Positions 1 through 8,502 are shown, counted from the first letter of the stretch. The stretch is 64,000 bases of DNA from Myxococcus stipitatus DSM 14675 (GCF_000331735.1 NC_020126.1:7939501-8003500), one strand, 5' to 3'. Numbers and translations: made by a program. The notes: generated from the sequence alone by a model not told the origin.

Positions 1-135
1 GACCGCGTGGGAGAAGGCCACGGGCTGCGCGGGCATGTGGCCCTGCTGGTTGTTCACCGGGCCATTGCACCCGGACAGGCTCAGCGCGGCGAAGGCCCCG
101 GCGTACCCGAGGACACGGAAGGAAGCGCGGCTCAT
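1..135 (-). CDS. Lipoprotein N-terminus, probable multihaem cytochrome of a respiratory complex (partial)
   Basis: Only the first 45 codons lie in the window. The ATG overlaps the stop of the NarI-like gene upstream as ATGA, so the two are translationally coupled. The visible sequence is a lipoprotein signal with a lipobox reading LSGC at residues 20-23. It is followed by a stretch ending PVAFSHAV. The words PVxFSHxxH open many class-III/c7-type multihaem cytochromes, for example those of alternative complex III. No CxxCH is visible yet. Position after a di-haem cytochrome c and a cytochrome-b-like membrane subunit fits an electron-transfer lipoprotein. The haem assignment is inference because the gene is cut off. 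Confidence 0.6.
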   Translation of the reverse strand, partial: MSRASFRVLGYAGAFAALSLSGCNGPVNNQQGHMPAQPVAFSHAV

Positions 136-758
136 GGTGTCTCCTCGCGAGGCGTGGCGAGCAGACCCGGCTCGACGGACGCTGGCGTTCGCGCGGGCAC
201 TCGGCCGAAGCGCAGGAAGGGCGCCGCGCCCAGCAGGGCGATGCTGGCGAGCACGTGCACCTGGATGACGAGCGGCGCGGCCTGCAACAGCGTTGCGTCC
301 GGCTGGAAGGACATCAGCGAGCGCAGGTAGGGCACCGTGACATGCAGGTACCAGGCGGAGGCCCAGCGCAGGGCCACGGCCACGTACACACCCGTGAGCA
401 CCTGCGACAGGACGAGGGCGAAGGCGACGGCGGCCCCCCACTGCCCTTCACGCGCCCGACGAAGGCCCAGCGTCAGCAGGCCCCAGCTCAACAGCAGCGC
501 GCCGATGAGGCCGAGCGACTCCAGCGTGAAGAGGCGCGCGGGAGAGGCATTGAAGACCTGCATCGCGCGAGGCGCCGCGAGCCCCACCAGGTGGAGGAAC
601 AGGACGATGGAGGCGCCCGCCAACACCGTGCGGCCCGCGGGAGTCCAGGGCGAGGGCGGAGCGGCGGGCTCTTTGGCGGTCAGCCGCGCGATGCCGCCCG
701 CCAAGGTGACGAGCGCGGCCGCGTAGGGAATCACGTTGAAGAGAATGGAGTCGCTCAC
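132..758 (-). CDS. NarI-like cytochrome b membrane subunit
   Basis: Integral membrane protein of 208 residues with about five hydrophobic segments. It resembles the respiratory nitrate reductase gamma subunit (NarI) family, which binds b haems and passes electrons from quinol to a periplasmic or peripheral partner. The start is GTG at 758 and overlaps the stop of the cytochrome c gene as GTGA. Its own stop overlaps the next gene as ATGA, so three genes form one coupled operon. His residues lie in the predicted helices (for example LHLVGLA and IQVHVLAS) and could be haem ligands. I assign the family by hydropathy and context. The exact complex (nitrate reductase-like or alternative complex III-like) is open because downstream genes lie outside the window. 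Confidence 0.6.
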   Translation of the reverse strand: MSDSILFNVIPYAAALVTLAGGIARLTAKEPAAPPSPWTPAGRTVLAGASIVLFLHLVGLAAPRAMQVFNASPARLFTLESLGLIGALLLSWGLLTLGLRRAREGQWGAAVAFALVLSQVLTGVYVAVALRWASAWYLHVTVPYLRSLMSFQPDATLLQAAPLVIQVHVLASIALLGAAPFLRFGRVPARTPASVEPGLLATPREETP

Positions 759-1597
759 GACTTGCCTCGCGAGGACGGCGAGGCGAACACCACGCCGATG
801 AAGCCCAGCGCCGCGGCCACTCCGACGACGCCCAGGTAGAAGAAGTCCCGGTCCGCGCGAGGACGGCTGCCATCTCGCGAGGCCTCCGCGAAGTACGCCT
901 TGAGGGCGTACTGCTCCTCCTCATCGAGCGGCGCCTTCGCGTACAGCGCGCCCATCATGGGCCCTTCGACCTTCGCCAGGGCGGGGCGCATCCCCTTCTC
1001 GCCCAGGCGCGCGAAGGAGAAGGTCAGGTTGGGTCCCAGCGTGCCGCCGCCCGCCACACCCACGCCTCGCACGTCGTGACAGCCGATGCAGGCGGCGCCG
1101 CCGTTCTTCAGGGACTCGGTGCCCTCGAAGAGTCGGCGGCCTCGAGCAATCTCCTCGGGCGTGGCGTCCGTGCCCATCTTCTCCGCGGGCGAGGGCTTGC
1201 AGCCGCCCTTCCCCTTCTGGGTGCAGTCGCGGAAGAAAGCGTAGAGGCTCGCGCGCTCGGAGTCGGTGAGCGACTGGTCTGGCATGCGCACGCCGTTGAA
1301 CTTGGAGAGCAGCTCGTTGGCGACCGGGTCTCCCGAGTCGATGAGCGCGCCCGGGCTCGTGATGAAGCGGGTCACCCAGGCTTCGTCACGCCGCTCCAGC
1401 ACGCCGTGCAAGTCGGGCCCAATCCGGTCGCCCTCCCCCACCGAGTGACAGGTCGCGCACCGTTGGGTGAAGAGCTGCGCTCCTGGCCGCGCGCCCTCGG
1501 CCATCGCGGCCGGTGCGCCCAGGACAGCCAGGAGCGGGATGATGGGAACGAGCCTGCGCTCCTGACGCGGCCGTCCTCCCAGCACACGTGTCCGCAT
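755..1597 (-). CDS. Di-haem cytochrome c, membrane-anchored at the C-terminus
   Basis: 280 residues. A signal peptide (residues 1-33, ending AMA) is followed by a first class-I cytochrome c domain with CATCH near residue 47 and a second domain with CIGCH near residue 170. Each CxxCH binds haem c covalently in the periplasm. A C-terminal transmembrane helix (about residues 253-271) anchors the protein with the haems outside. The ATG start has an AGGAGG-like site about 11 nt upstream. It is the first gene of a three-gene overlapping unit with a NarI-like cytochrome b and a probable cytochrome lipoprotein, so it most likely carries electrons to or from that complex. The identity of the terminal acceptor is not visible. 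Confidence 0.8.
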   Translation of the reverse strand: MRTRVLGGRPRQERRLVPIIPLLAVLGAPAAMAEGARPGAQLFTQRCATCHSVGEGDRIGPDLHGVLERRDEAWVTRFITSPGALIDSGDPVANELLSKFNGVRMPDQSLTDSERASLYAFFRDCTQKGKGGCKPSPAEKMGTDATPEEIARGRRLFEGTESLKNGGAACIGCHDVRGVGVAGGGTLGPNLTFSFARLGEKGMRPALAKVEGPMMGALYAKAPLDEEEQYALKAYFAEASRDGSRPRADRDFFYLGVVGVAAALGFIGVVFASPSSRGKS

Positions 1598-2049
1598 TGC
1601 TGCGTGCCCCTCCTCACGGGGAAGCCGGGCCCAGTGCCCGGCACGCAGGGCCGCAGTGCAACGTGAAGGCCAGAGTGCTCACCGGCCCACACGGGTGCCG
1701 AGGACGGGAAATCCCGCGAAGGGTGCGCAGCATTTGCGCGACAGGACTCACGCGGACGCACCGTTTGCTCGAACAGGCGAAGGCGTCCGTGCCACACGCG
1801 CGAGGAGCTCCGTGCGATTCGGTGGAGTGCATGTCGAACCCTCGGGCGGCCTGCGTGGAGCGTGGGCATGAAACCCAGCGGAGCTCATGGGACGTGAAGG
1901 TCTGCTTCTGCTCGCGCTCGCGGCGAGGCCTGACCGCTGACCGACGTCAGCCACCGCTCACCGACGGCCACCACCACTCACAGAAAGCTCCCGCCGCTCG
2001 CGCCGCCGAGAAACGAGAGTCACTCCACACCTTCACGGAGGAGCCCCGG
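1598..2049. other. Intergenic region, divergent promoters
   Basis: 452 bases between the minus-strand cytochrome operon and the plus-strand DJ-1 fusion gene. Open frames here have no recognisable protein content and look like products of high GC. It must hold the promoters of both units. I could not single out convincing -35/-10 boxes. A Shine-Dalgarno ACGGAGGAG at 2036-2044 belongs to the gene at 2050. Confidence 0.5.
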
Positions 2050-3042
2050 ATGTCCGCCTCATTGACCACGATGCTGTTCGCCACCTGGCTGGCCGCCGTA
2101 CCCATCGAGGACGCGGAGGCCATCCGCGCGGCGGTCTCCGACTACACGGAGGGCGTGAAGTCCGGAGACGCCGTGCGCCTCCATCGCGCCTTCCACGCCG
2201 AGTCGAAGCTCCTCTCCGTGAAGCCCGACGGTGCGTTCTCCGCCTGGCCGAGCGCGGACTACATCCAGGGCGCGGTGAAGAACCCCGGGAAAGGACGCGA
2301 GGACAAGGTCCTTCAACTCGACGTCTCCGGCACCGCCGCGATGGTCAAGGTGTCCGTTCGCATGGAGAAGTATGACTTCATCGACTACATCTCCCTGCTC
2401 AAGGTGGGAGGTCAGTGGACCATCGTCAGCAAGGTGTTCCACCGAGAGCCCCGCGTGAATGTCTCCGCGCCCTCCGCGCCCCAGGGGGTGAAGAGAGGTC
2501 CCCTCACCGGACGCACCGTGGCGATGCTCGTCACGCATGGCTTCAACCTCCCCGAGCTGACGGAGACGCGCCGCGCGCTCGAGGAAGCGGGTGCCCGGGT
2601 GGAGCTCATCGCGCCCAAGACGGGCATCGTGCGCGCGGAGGCCAGAGAGGGCTGGAGGGTTGAGTTCCCCGTGGACCGGGTGCTCGGAGACGCTCGCCCG
2701 GACGCCTATCACGCGCTCTACCTGCCCGGTGGGACGCCCAGCGCGGACAGCCTGCGCCTGGTCCCCGAGGCCGTCACGTTCGTGCAGGGCTTCCTCGAGG
2801 CGAAGAAGCCCGTGGCCGCCATCTGCCACGGCCTGTGGCTGCTCTCCGACGCCGGGGGCGTGAAGGGCCGTCGAGTCACCTCCTTCCCTTCCCTGCGGCT
2901 CGACCTGCGCAACGCGGGCGCCACCTGGGTGAACGAGGAGGTCGTCGTCGATGGCCCGCTCGTCACCAGCCGCTCACAGGACGACCTCCCCGCCTTCAAC
3001 CGGCAAGTGGTGACACGCTTCTCCCGTCCCGCCTCGCCCTGA
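2050..3042 (+). CDS. NTF2-like domain fused to a DJ-1/PfpI domain
   Basis: 330 residues with two domains. Residues about 1-140 are an NTF2/SnoaL-like lumazine-binding-type domain. The family fold is recognisable from the motif 'AIRAAVSDYTEGVKSGD' and from the C-terminal strand word 'GGQWTIVSKVF'. Residues about 155-328 are a DJ-1/PfpI class-I glutamine-amidotransferase-like domain. The nucleophile elbow is AICHGLW, with the catalytic-type Cys followed by His, and the strand LYLPGGTPSAD precedes it. DJ-1 relatives include glyoxalases, proteases, chaperones and amidases, so the reaction cannot be named. The ATG at 2050 is chosen for the strong Shine-Dalgarno 7 nt upstream, and an N-terminal hydrophobic stretch (residues 5-16) may be a weak signal peptide. 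The fusion itself is unusual. Confidence 0.75.
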   Translation: MSASLTTMLFATWLAAVPIEDAEAIRAAVSDYTEGVKSGDAVRLHRAFHAESKLLSVKPDGAFSAWPSADYIQGAVKNPGKGREDKVLQLDVSGTAAMVKVSVRMEKYDFIDYISLLKVGGQWTIVSKVFHREPRVNVSAPSAPQGVKRGPLTGRTVAMLVTHGFNLPELTETRRALEEAGARVELIAPKTGIVRAEAREGWRVEFPVDRVLGDARPDAYHALYLPGGTPSADSLRLVPEAVTFVQGFLEAKKPVAAICHGLWLLSDAGGVKGRRVTSFPSLRLDLRNAGATWVNEEVVVDGPLVTSRSQDDLPAFNRQVVTRFSRPASP

Positions 3043-3221
3043 ACCACGACGGACGCAACGTGAGAGGTTCAGCGCGCGGGTCCGCGCATTCCCTGACGCG
3101 GCTGCGACAAAGCACTGCGGCGCCCACCCAGCACCTCGGGGTCGACTCCCCGCAATCTTGCATCCGTGCCCGAATACACGGAAAATCGAGATTGCAATCT
3201 ATTCCTGGAGAAACATCCCGC

Positions 3222-3698
3222 ATGCACTCAAAGCTCGTGTTCGCCGCAGTGGCCCTGCTCACGACGTCCGCCTTCGCCGAGGAAGACCTCAAGCCCTCGC
3301 AGGAAGAGGCCAAGGAGTCCTTCGAGCAGACGATCGCCCCGGCGCTGAAGGCCGCCAACGACAAGTGCGGCACCAAGCTCACCGTCAAGAGCGACTTCCA
3401 GAACTTCAAGCCCGAGGAGTGGGGCAGCAGCAGCAACGGCTCGTACTGTGAAGCGGCGCTCAATGGCATCGAGGCCCTCTGCGAGCGCCCTGCCTACAAG
3501 AAGGCCGTCGCGAAGAAGGTGACCGGCGTGTCGTGTCTCTTCACGGGCGTCAAGCCCGCGGAGAAGGACGACGGCACCAACAGCGCGACCCAGCGCAACA
3601 TCTCGCTCGACAAGGGCACCCTCACGTACCGCATGAACAAGGACCACACGAACATCTCGGACAACACCAAGGCGGTCCTCGAGAAGGCGCTGAACTGA
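3222..3698 (+). CDS. Small secreted protein of unknown function
   Basis: 158 residues. A clear signal peptide (residues 1-18, cleavage after AFA) is followed by a charged, soluble domain. It has four Cys (in KCGTK, YCEAAL, LCERP and SCLF), which could form two disulfides. I do not recognise a family. The start is supported by CTGGAGAA about 10 nt upstream. It is followed 2 nt after its stop by another secreted-protein gene and then a third, so it is the first of a probable three-gene operon of exported proteins. Nothing in the sequence indicates catalytic residues. Confidence 0.75.
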   Translation: MHSKLVFAAVALLTTSAFAEEDLKPSQEEAKESFEQTIAPALKAANDKCGTKLTVKSDFQNFKPEEWGSSSNGSYCEAALNGIEALCERPAYKKAVAKKVTGVSCLFTGVKPAEKDDGTNSATQRNISLDKGTLTYRMNKDHTNISDNTKAVLEKALN

Positions 3699-3700
3699 GC

Positions 3701-4468
3701 ATGGCGCGGACGATGTCGATGCTCCTCCTGTTGCTCTGCGCCCAGGAGTCCCTGGCGGCGGAGTCACTGGAGTCGTTGGCCCTCAAGGTCTATCGGGGCA
3801 CCGATGGCCAGTCCATCGAGGTCGTGACGCTGGCGCCTCGCGAGGCGTCGGAGGTGGTGCTGCGGATCCAGGGCACCGACTCCGAGCAGGATGGGCTCTC
3901 GGTGCGCGGCAAGGCCCGGAGCATGGGGCGGGGCATCGACTTCGTCGTCCGTCATCGCGGCGCGGACTGGGTGCTGCTGTCCCAGCGCGCCGGCGATACC
4001 GAGGCCTTTGTTCCCGGCAAGCCCTCCTTCCGCGTCAAGTTCAACCAGGAGGCGACGGACAAGGCGTCTGCCTCCGAAGTGCTCTCCGCGCACCTGCTGC
4101 AACGAGAGTCCGGGCGGCTCGCCGCTTTCGAGAAGAAGGCCTGGCCCTACCTCGAGAAGAAGTACACCGCGCGCGCCACCGAGGCCATGGCGGCGCTGAG
4201 CAAGGCGTGTGGCACGTCACCGAGCTTCACGTTCGACTGGAAGACCTTCGACGACGCGGTGATGGCGGAGCTGGACGTCTGGGCGGCCTGTGCGCCGCTC
4301 GCGACGCGGGCTCGGGCTCGCTGTGCCACCGTGAAGGAGGTCACGGTCCTGACCTGTCGCTTCGGGCCTGCCCTGGCGCTCGAGAGAGGGACCGGCACGC
4401 TCGTCTTCACCACCACACCAGGGGGCGCGACCGAGGGGCCCTCGTTCCTGGAAGCGAGGCTCCAGTGA
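3701..4468 (+). CDS. Secreted protein of unknown function
   Basis: 255 residues with a signal peptide (residues 1-19, ending SLAA). The N-terminal half looks beta-rich. The C-terminal half shares the style of the preceding 158-residue protein: a 'KACGTSPSFTFDWKTFDD' stretch matches its 'KCGTKLTVKSDFQNFKPEEW', followed by paired Cys words. The two may therefore be diverged relatives, which is inference from reading both. The ATG lies 2 nt after the previous stop. The gene ends in a GTGA overlap with the next gene, which indicates co-expression. Function unknown. Confidence 0.7.
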   Translation: MARTMSMLLLLLCAQESLAAESLESLALKVYRGTDGQSIEVVTLAPREASEVVLRIQGTDSEQDGLSVRGKARSMGRGIDFVVRHRGADWVLLSQRAGDTEAFVPGKPSFRVKFNQEATDKASASEVLSAHLLQRESGRLAAFEKKAWPYLEKKYTARATEAMAALSKACGTSPSFTFDWKTFDDAVMAELDVWAACAPLATRARARCATVKEVTVLTCRFGPALALERGTGTLVFTTTPGGATEGPSFLEARLQ

Positions 4469-5226
4469 CGCGTCGACTGCTCATGGTGCTGGCGTCTCTG
4501 CTGGCGACGCCGGTGATGGCTCGCCCGGCCGCGACGCTCGAAGACCTTCGGGCGCTGGCCGCGCAGAAGTCCTGGGCGGAGTTGCTGGAGCGAGCGGAGG
4601 ACCTTCCTCCCGCCAAGCGCTCCGACACCTGGCGCACGCTCGTGACGGAAGCCGCGACAGCCGAGGTCGAAGCGGCCACGGCCCCGGACGACAAGGACCC
4701 GTTCGCCGTCGCCCGGAAGGCGCGCGCGCTGGGGCAGCGGTATGAATTCCTCGCCAAGGCCCCCGGCTTCTCCTCCGCGCGCGATGCGCGGGGGCTGAAG
4801 GAGCTGGAGCGCTGCCTCGAGAGCGAGAAGAGTGGCTGCGTCGACACGTACCGGGAGCTTGCGAGGGACGCGGGCTCGGAGACGATGCTCCAGGCCGCGC
4901 GGCTCGTGAAGAGAAGCCACTTCGCCTACATCGCGATGCCACTCTTCGCCGCGGCGGTCCGGGAGGGGAAGGCGGCTGGCGCCTGCAAGGACGAGGCGCT
5001 CGCGGAGGCGGTGCTGGCCGCACTGGACCTGCCCTCGACGGATGCCCGCGCGGGCGATGCGAGGAAGGTGGGGTTCGAGTGGTGCTGGTCCGCGCTCGGC
5101 GCGCGACTCAAGGCCGCGACGGTGGGCGCATCATCCTACTTCCTGACCAACACCTGCGTGCCCATGCGAGCGCGGAAGGCGCTGACGGAGCTGCAGGACG
5201 ACCTCTGCGAAGACGCGGGGCTGTAG
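4465..5226 (+). CDS. Secreted alpha-helical protein of unknown function
   Basis: 253 residues starting at GTG 4465, which overlaps the previous stop as GTGA. The signal peptide is residues 1-19 (MVLASLLATPVMA core). The mature part is Ala/Glu/Arg-rich and predicted helical with several Cys (RCLESEKSGC, GACKD, FEWCW, NTCV, DLCED). It is the third member of the exported-protein unit 3222-5226. I recognise no family. The shared context suggests the three proteins act together in the periplasm or outside the cell. Confidence 0.65.
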   Translation: MTRRLLMVLASLLATPVMARPAATLEDLRALAAQKSWAELLERAEDLPPAKRSDTWRTLVTEAATAEVEAATAPDDKDPFAVARKARALGQRYEFLAKAPGFSSARDARGLKELERCLESEKSGCVDTYRELARDAGSETMLQAARLVKRSHFAYIAMPLFAAAVREGKAAGACKDEALAEAVLAALDLPSTDARAGDARKVGFEWCWSALGARLKAATVGASSYFLTNTCVPMRARKALTELQDDLCEDAGL

Positions 5227-5227
5227 G

Positions 5228-5496
5228 TCACACCAGGAGCGCCTTCCAGGCTGCGAGGGCGTCCCGGTGCTCGAGCAGCAATCGGCTCCAGGGCTGGTCA
5301 TCGGCCGTGCCGCCGGATCAGCCCCGGGCTCGGCGAAGGCTTGCGCGAACAGCGCGAGGCAGGCGGGGTCGGCGTCGGGCATCGGCCCGTGTTTGTAGCA
5401 CTGACGCGACGCCAGGAACTGTCCACGCCGTGGGCGATGACGGCGGAACAACGCGGGACCGTGGTCCTCTCCACGGCCCCGCGCGGGGTTCGGCAT
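5228..5496 (-). pseudogene. Frameshifted gene remnant
   Basis: On the minus strand, the frame containing GQFLASRQCYKHGPMPDADPA (positions about 5370-5450) runs out of sense just before a run of G and C at about 5320. The next frame then gives a plausible C-terminus, ADDQPWSRLLLEHRDALAAW, ending at a TGA at 5228-5230. Read together they look like the last 80 or so residues of one protein broken by a frameshift. No start or complete domain is visible, and I do not recognise the family. A sequencing error could also produce this. Confidence 0.35.
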
Positions 5497-5563
5497 CGTC
5501 CTCCACCTGGGACCGCACCGCCTCCGCCAGCACGTGCGCGCGGGGCGGCGGCCTCCTCGAGGC

Positions 5564-7483
5564 TCAGGGCAGAATGGTGATGCGATTGAGCGCGGGGGCG
5601 GGCAAGGGGTTCGCCTGGCTGCTGTGGGCCTTCAGGTAGGCCTCCAGCGCGTCGCTGTCCACGGCGCCCCCCAGCCGGTTCGTCCCCTCGGCGAGAATCT
5701 GGGAGCCATCACCCCCACTCGCGAGGTAGCTGTTCGCGGTGACGCGGTAGTTCGCCGCCGGGTCCACCGTCACGCCGTTGATTCGGATGGACGCCGGGTC
5801 GACGCGGCTCCCGATGGGCGCCGACGCGCTGAACGAATAGGTGAAGCCCGCAGACGGAAGCAGCATGAGGGTGGCTCCCGACGGCCGCCACTGCCGCTCC
5901 AGCAGTTGCTCGATTTGCGCGCCCGTCAGCGTCAGGGTGACCAGGCTGTTGCCGAACGGCTGCGTGGTGAAGGCCTCGCCGTAGGTGACCTCGCCCTGGG
6001 CGATGTCCGCGCGCACGCCGCCCGGGTTCATGAAGGCCACCTGCGCCCCACCCAGGTTCGCGGGCTTCGTCGCCTCCAGCTGCGAGTCCGCGATGACGTA
6101 GCCCAGGGTGGACTGGCCCGCGGAGTCCGACTGTGTCCTGAGCGTCTGCGCCACCCAGCCGATGACCCGGTTGGCCCGCGGCGCGACGAGCGCTTGGTAC
6201 TTCGTCACCAGCTCCTTCACCGCGCCGACCTCCTGCACGTCGCGAGTGACGATGATGTTGTTCGCTCGCGCCGCCACGACGTCGCCCGTCGCCTTGCTCA
6301 ACGTCAGGTCGATGTCCGTGACGAGCTGCCCCATCGACGAGGCGCTCGTGACGACCTTGCCATCGATGACGCAGTTGTAGGCCTGATGCGTGTGGCCGCT
6401 GACAATGACATCCACCGCGTCGTTGATGCCCTTGGCCACGCCCACGATGGCACCCGCGATGAGGCCGTCCGAGCCCGCGCCCTTGCATTCGTTCACCAGC
6501 GAGCCGGCGGCCGGAATTCCGCCCTGGTGCACCACCACGACGATGGCTTCGATGCCCTGCTGCCGCAGCTCCGGCACCAGCGCGTTCACCGTCTGCACTT
6601 CGTCCTTGAAGGTGAGCCCCGCCACACCCGTGGGCGTGACGCTCTCCGGCGTGTTCTCCAACGTCATGCCGATGAAGGCCACCTTCACGCCCTCGAACTC
6701 GCGCACGTCGTAGCGGGGGAACAGCGTGCGGTCCACGCTCGTGGCCACGTTGGCCGCCAGGAACTTGAACTTCGCGCCCGCGAAGCCATCCCCGTCCGTG
6801 CAGCCATCCACCGGGTGGCAGCCGCCCGACTGCATGCGCAACAGCTCCGTGGTGCCCTCGTCGAACTCGTGGTTGCCCACCGCGACGAGGTCCAGGCCAA
6901 TCAGGTTCATCGCCTCGATGGTGGGCTCGTCGTGGAAGAGCCCCGACAGCAGCGGGGAGGCGCCGATGAGGTCTCCCGCCGCGACCACCACCGTGTTCGG
7001 ATTGGTGGCCCGCAGGGCCGCGATGTGCCGGGCGAAGTACGTCACGCCGCCCGCGCCCACCCGCACCGGTCCACCGTCGGGGGCCACGCCCGCCAGAATC
7101 TGGCCCGAGGGCTCCTCGAGCTGCCCGTGGAAGTCATTGAACGCCAGCACCTGCACGCTCACCGTGGTGGGACCCGAGTCGGGAGGCCCCGAGTCCGGCC
7201 TCCCCGAGTCGGGCGTCCCGGAGTCGGGCGTCCCCGCGTCCGTGCCGGAATCCTGGGGCGGCACCTGGATGGAACGCGACTCACAGCGCTTGTTCTCGCA
7301 GACCCACTCCGTGTTCGAAACCGGCGGTCCCTCGTCTTCACGGCAGTCGGCGGCGTCCTGGCACTCGTCACCTCCGCAGCCGCCCTGGGCGAAGAGCAAC
7401 ATGCCGGTGACGAACGCTCCGGCGAGAAGGAAGACGCTGGGACGCGATTCCAGAGATGACGAGCGCGGTGTGGATTGTGGCAT
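5564..7483 (-). CDS. 5'-nucleotidase/UDP-sugar hydrolase-type metallophosphatase, exported
   Basis: 639 residues from the ATG at 7483, which has GGGAG 8 nt upstream. A longer GTG-started form from 7543 is possible. A lipoprotein-like signal (about residues 15-36, AQGGC) is followed by a Cys-containing segment and a low-complexity linker of repeated PDSG units (about residues 82-104). Next is a calcineurin-like phosphoesterase domain with the metal motifs FNDFHG, GDLIG, GNHEFD, a later HQGG and SGHTHQ. The C-terminal substrate-binding domain of 5'-nucleotidases follows, with NPGGVRADI and YGEAFTTQPF. The family hydrolyses extracellular nucleotides or UDP-sugars to salvage phosphate and nucleosides. 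The substrate here is not determined. Confidence 0.88.
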   Translation of the reverse strand: MPQSTPRSSSLESRPSVFLLAGAFVTGMLLFAQGGCGGDECQDAADCREDEGPPVSNTEWVCENKRCESRSIQVPPQDSGTDAGTPDSGTPDSGRPDSGPPDSGPTTVSVQVLAFNDFHGQLEEPSGQILAGVAPDGGPVRVGAGGVTYFARHIAALRATNPNTVVVAAGDLIGASPLLSGLFHDEPTIEAMNLIGLDLVAVGNHEFDEGTTELLRMQSGGCHPVDGCTDGDGFAGAKFKFLAANVATSVDRTLFPRYDVREFEGVKVAFIGMTLENTPESVTPTGVAGLTFKDEVQTVNALVPELRQQGIEAIVVVVHQGGIPAAGSLVNECKGAGSDGLIAGAIVGVAKGINDAVDVIVSGHTHQAYNCVIDGKVVTSASSMGQLVTDIDLTLSKATGDVVAARANNIIVTRDVQEVGAVKELVTKYQALVAPRANRVIGWVAQTLRTQSDSAGQSTLGYVIADSQLEATKPANLGGAQVAFMNPGGVRADIAQGEVTYGEAFTTQPFGNSLVTLTLTGAQIEQLLERQWRPSGATLMLLPSAGFTYSFSASAPIGSRVDPASIRINGVTVDPAANYRVTANSYLASGGDGSQILAEGTNRLGGAVDSDALEAYLKAHSSQANPLPAPALNRITILP

Positions 7484-7787
7484 CGACGGAACTCCCACGA
7501 GCAGGGAGGAGAAACCTACTCTGGTTCGCGGCCCATGACGCACTCCCCGGCGACACGGTGAAGCTCGCGCCCCCGACTTCGTCTCGACAATCTCCCGTAC
7601 TCAGGGTGTGGACGGCGGCGCCTCGTTGACCCGGCGCCTCGTTGTTCTCCCTCGAGCGGGCTCACCGAAACCGACGCAGCTCCATCGGCCCGCGGCTCCT
7701 GCGCGCCGATGCCCCTCTGGATGGGGCATTGCGTCGAGGCCTCCGAACGGCTGCGTGATGAGCGCGCTTTTCGTAGAATCCCAGGCC
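7484..7787. other. Intergenic region between divergent genes
   Basis: 304 bases between the minus-strand 5'-nucleotidase and the plus-strand reductase-like gene. It must carry both promoters. I see no convincing sigma-70 or sigma-54 boxes and no small gene. An in-frame ATG at 7758 could extend the downstream protein by ten residues. Confidence 0.4.
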
Positions 7788-8342
7788 ATGAGCATCCTCA
7801 CCTTCGGCATCAATGTGACTTTGGACGGGTGTATCGACCACACCCAGGGAATCGCCGACGACGAGCTGCACGACTACTGGACGCGGGTCATGGAGCAGAG
7901 CGGGGCGATGCTCTTCGGGCGCACCACCTACGAGCTGATGGAGGGATTCTGGCCGGCGGTGGCACGCGACGAGAAGGCGCCGCGCGCGATGCGAGACTGG
8001 GCCCAGAAGCTCGACGCGAAGGCGAAGTACGTCGTGTCGAGCACCCGGAGCGACTTTCCGTGGCAGAACACCGTCAAGGTGGAGGGGGACCTTCGCGAGG
8101 CGATCTCCGCGCTGAAGGCGAAGACCGCGCAGGGGGTCCTCGTCGGCGCGCCCAAGCTCGCGGCTGCGCTCGAGGAGTGGGGGCTCATCGACGAGTACCG
8201 CATCGTCCTTCACCCCATCATCAGCGGCCATGGGCCGACGCTGTTTCAGGGCCTGCCGACTCCGCGGCAGCTCGAGCTCCTCTCGACGCAGCGGTTCAAG
8301 TCCGGCGTGCAGGCGCTCCACTTCCGCCGCAAAGCGGGCTGA
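7788..8342 (+). CDS. RibD C-terminal/dihydrofolate reductase-like protein
   Basis: 184 residues. It belongs to the RibD C-terminal (DHFR-fold) family that binds NADPH. The N-terminal strand INVTLDG, the segment GRTTYELMEGFWP and the GAPKLAAALEEWGLIDEYRIVLHPIISGHGPTLF block are hallmarks of the stand-alone members. These are common in soil bacteria and mostly uncharacterised, so the natural substrate is unknown. The start at 7788 gives the typical short N-terminus before the first strand. An alternative start at 7758 adds ten residues. The gene is monocistronic and converges on the RCC1 lipoprotein gene with hairpins between. Confidence 0.85.
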   Translation: MSILTFGINVTLDGCIDHTQGIADDELHDYWTRVMEQSGAMLFGRTTYELMEGFWPAVARDEKAPRAMRDWAQKLDAKAKYVVSSTRSDFPWQNTVKVEGDLREAISALKAKTAQGVLVGAPKLAAALEEWGLIDEYRIVLHPIISGHGPTLFQGLPTPRQLELLSTQRFKSGVQALHFRRKAG

Positions 8343-8441
8343 GCACGGACGAACCCGAGTGCGTCACCGGCGGCTTCCTTCAGGCCCCTGTGAAGGGGCC
8401 GCATCGAAACGCCTGTGAACGTCCATCCGGGGATACGGCTT

Positions 8442-8459
8442 GGCTGCCGCAAGGCAGCC
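8442..8459. terminator. Hairpin between convergent genes
   Basis: GGCTGCC-GCAA-GGCAGCC forms a perfect 7-bp GC stem with a GNRA tetraloop, followed on the plus strand by CTTTG. A second hairpin, GGCCCC-TGTGAA-GGGGCC, lies at 8383-8400. Both are between the stops of the converging genes ending at 8342 and 8503, so they could end transcription from either side. The T-tract is short. Confidence 0.5.
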
Positions 8460-8502
8460 CTTTGCCCCGTCACGGGAGGTCGCCGTCTCCCGACTCGCCG
8501 CA

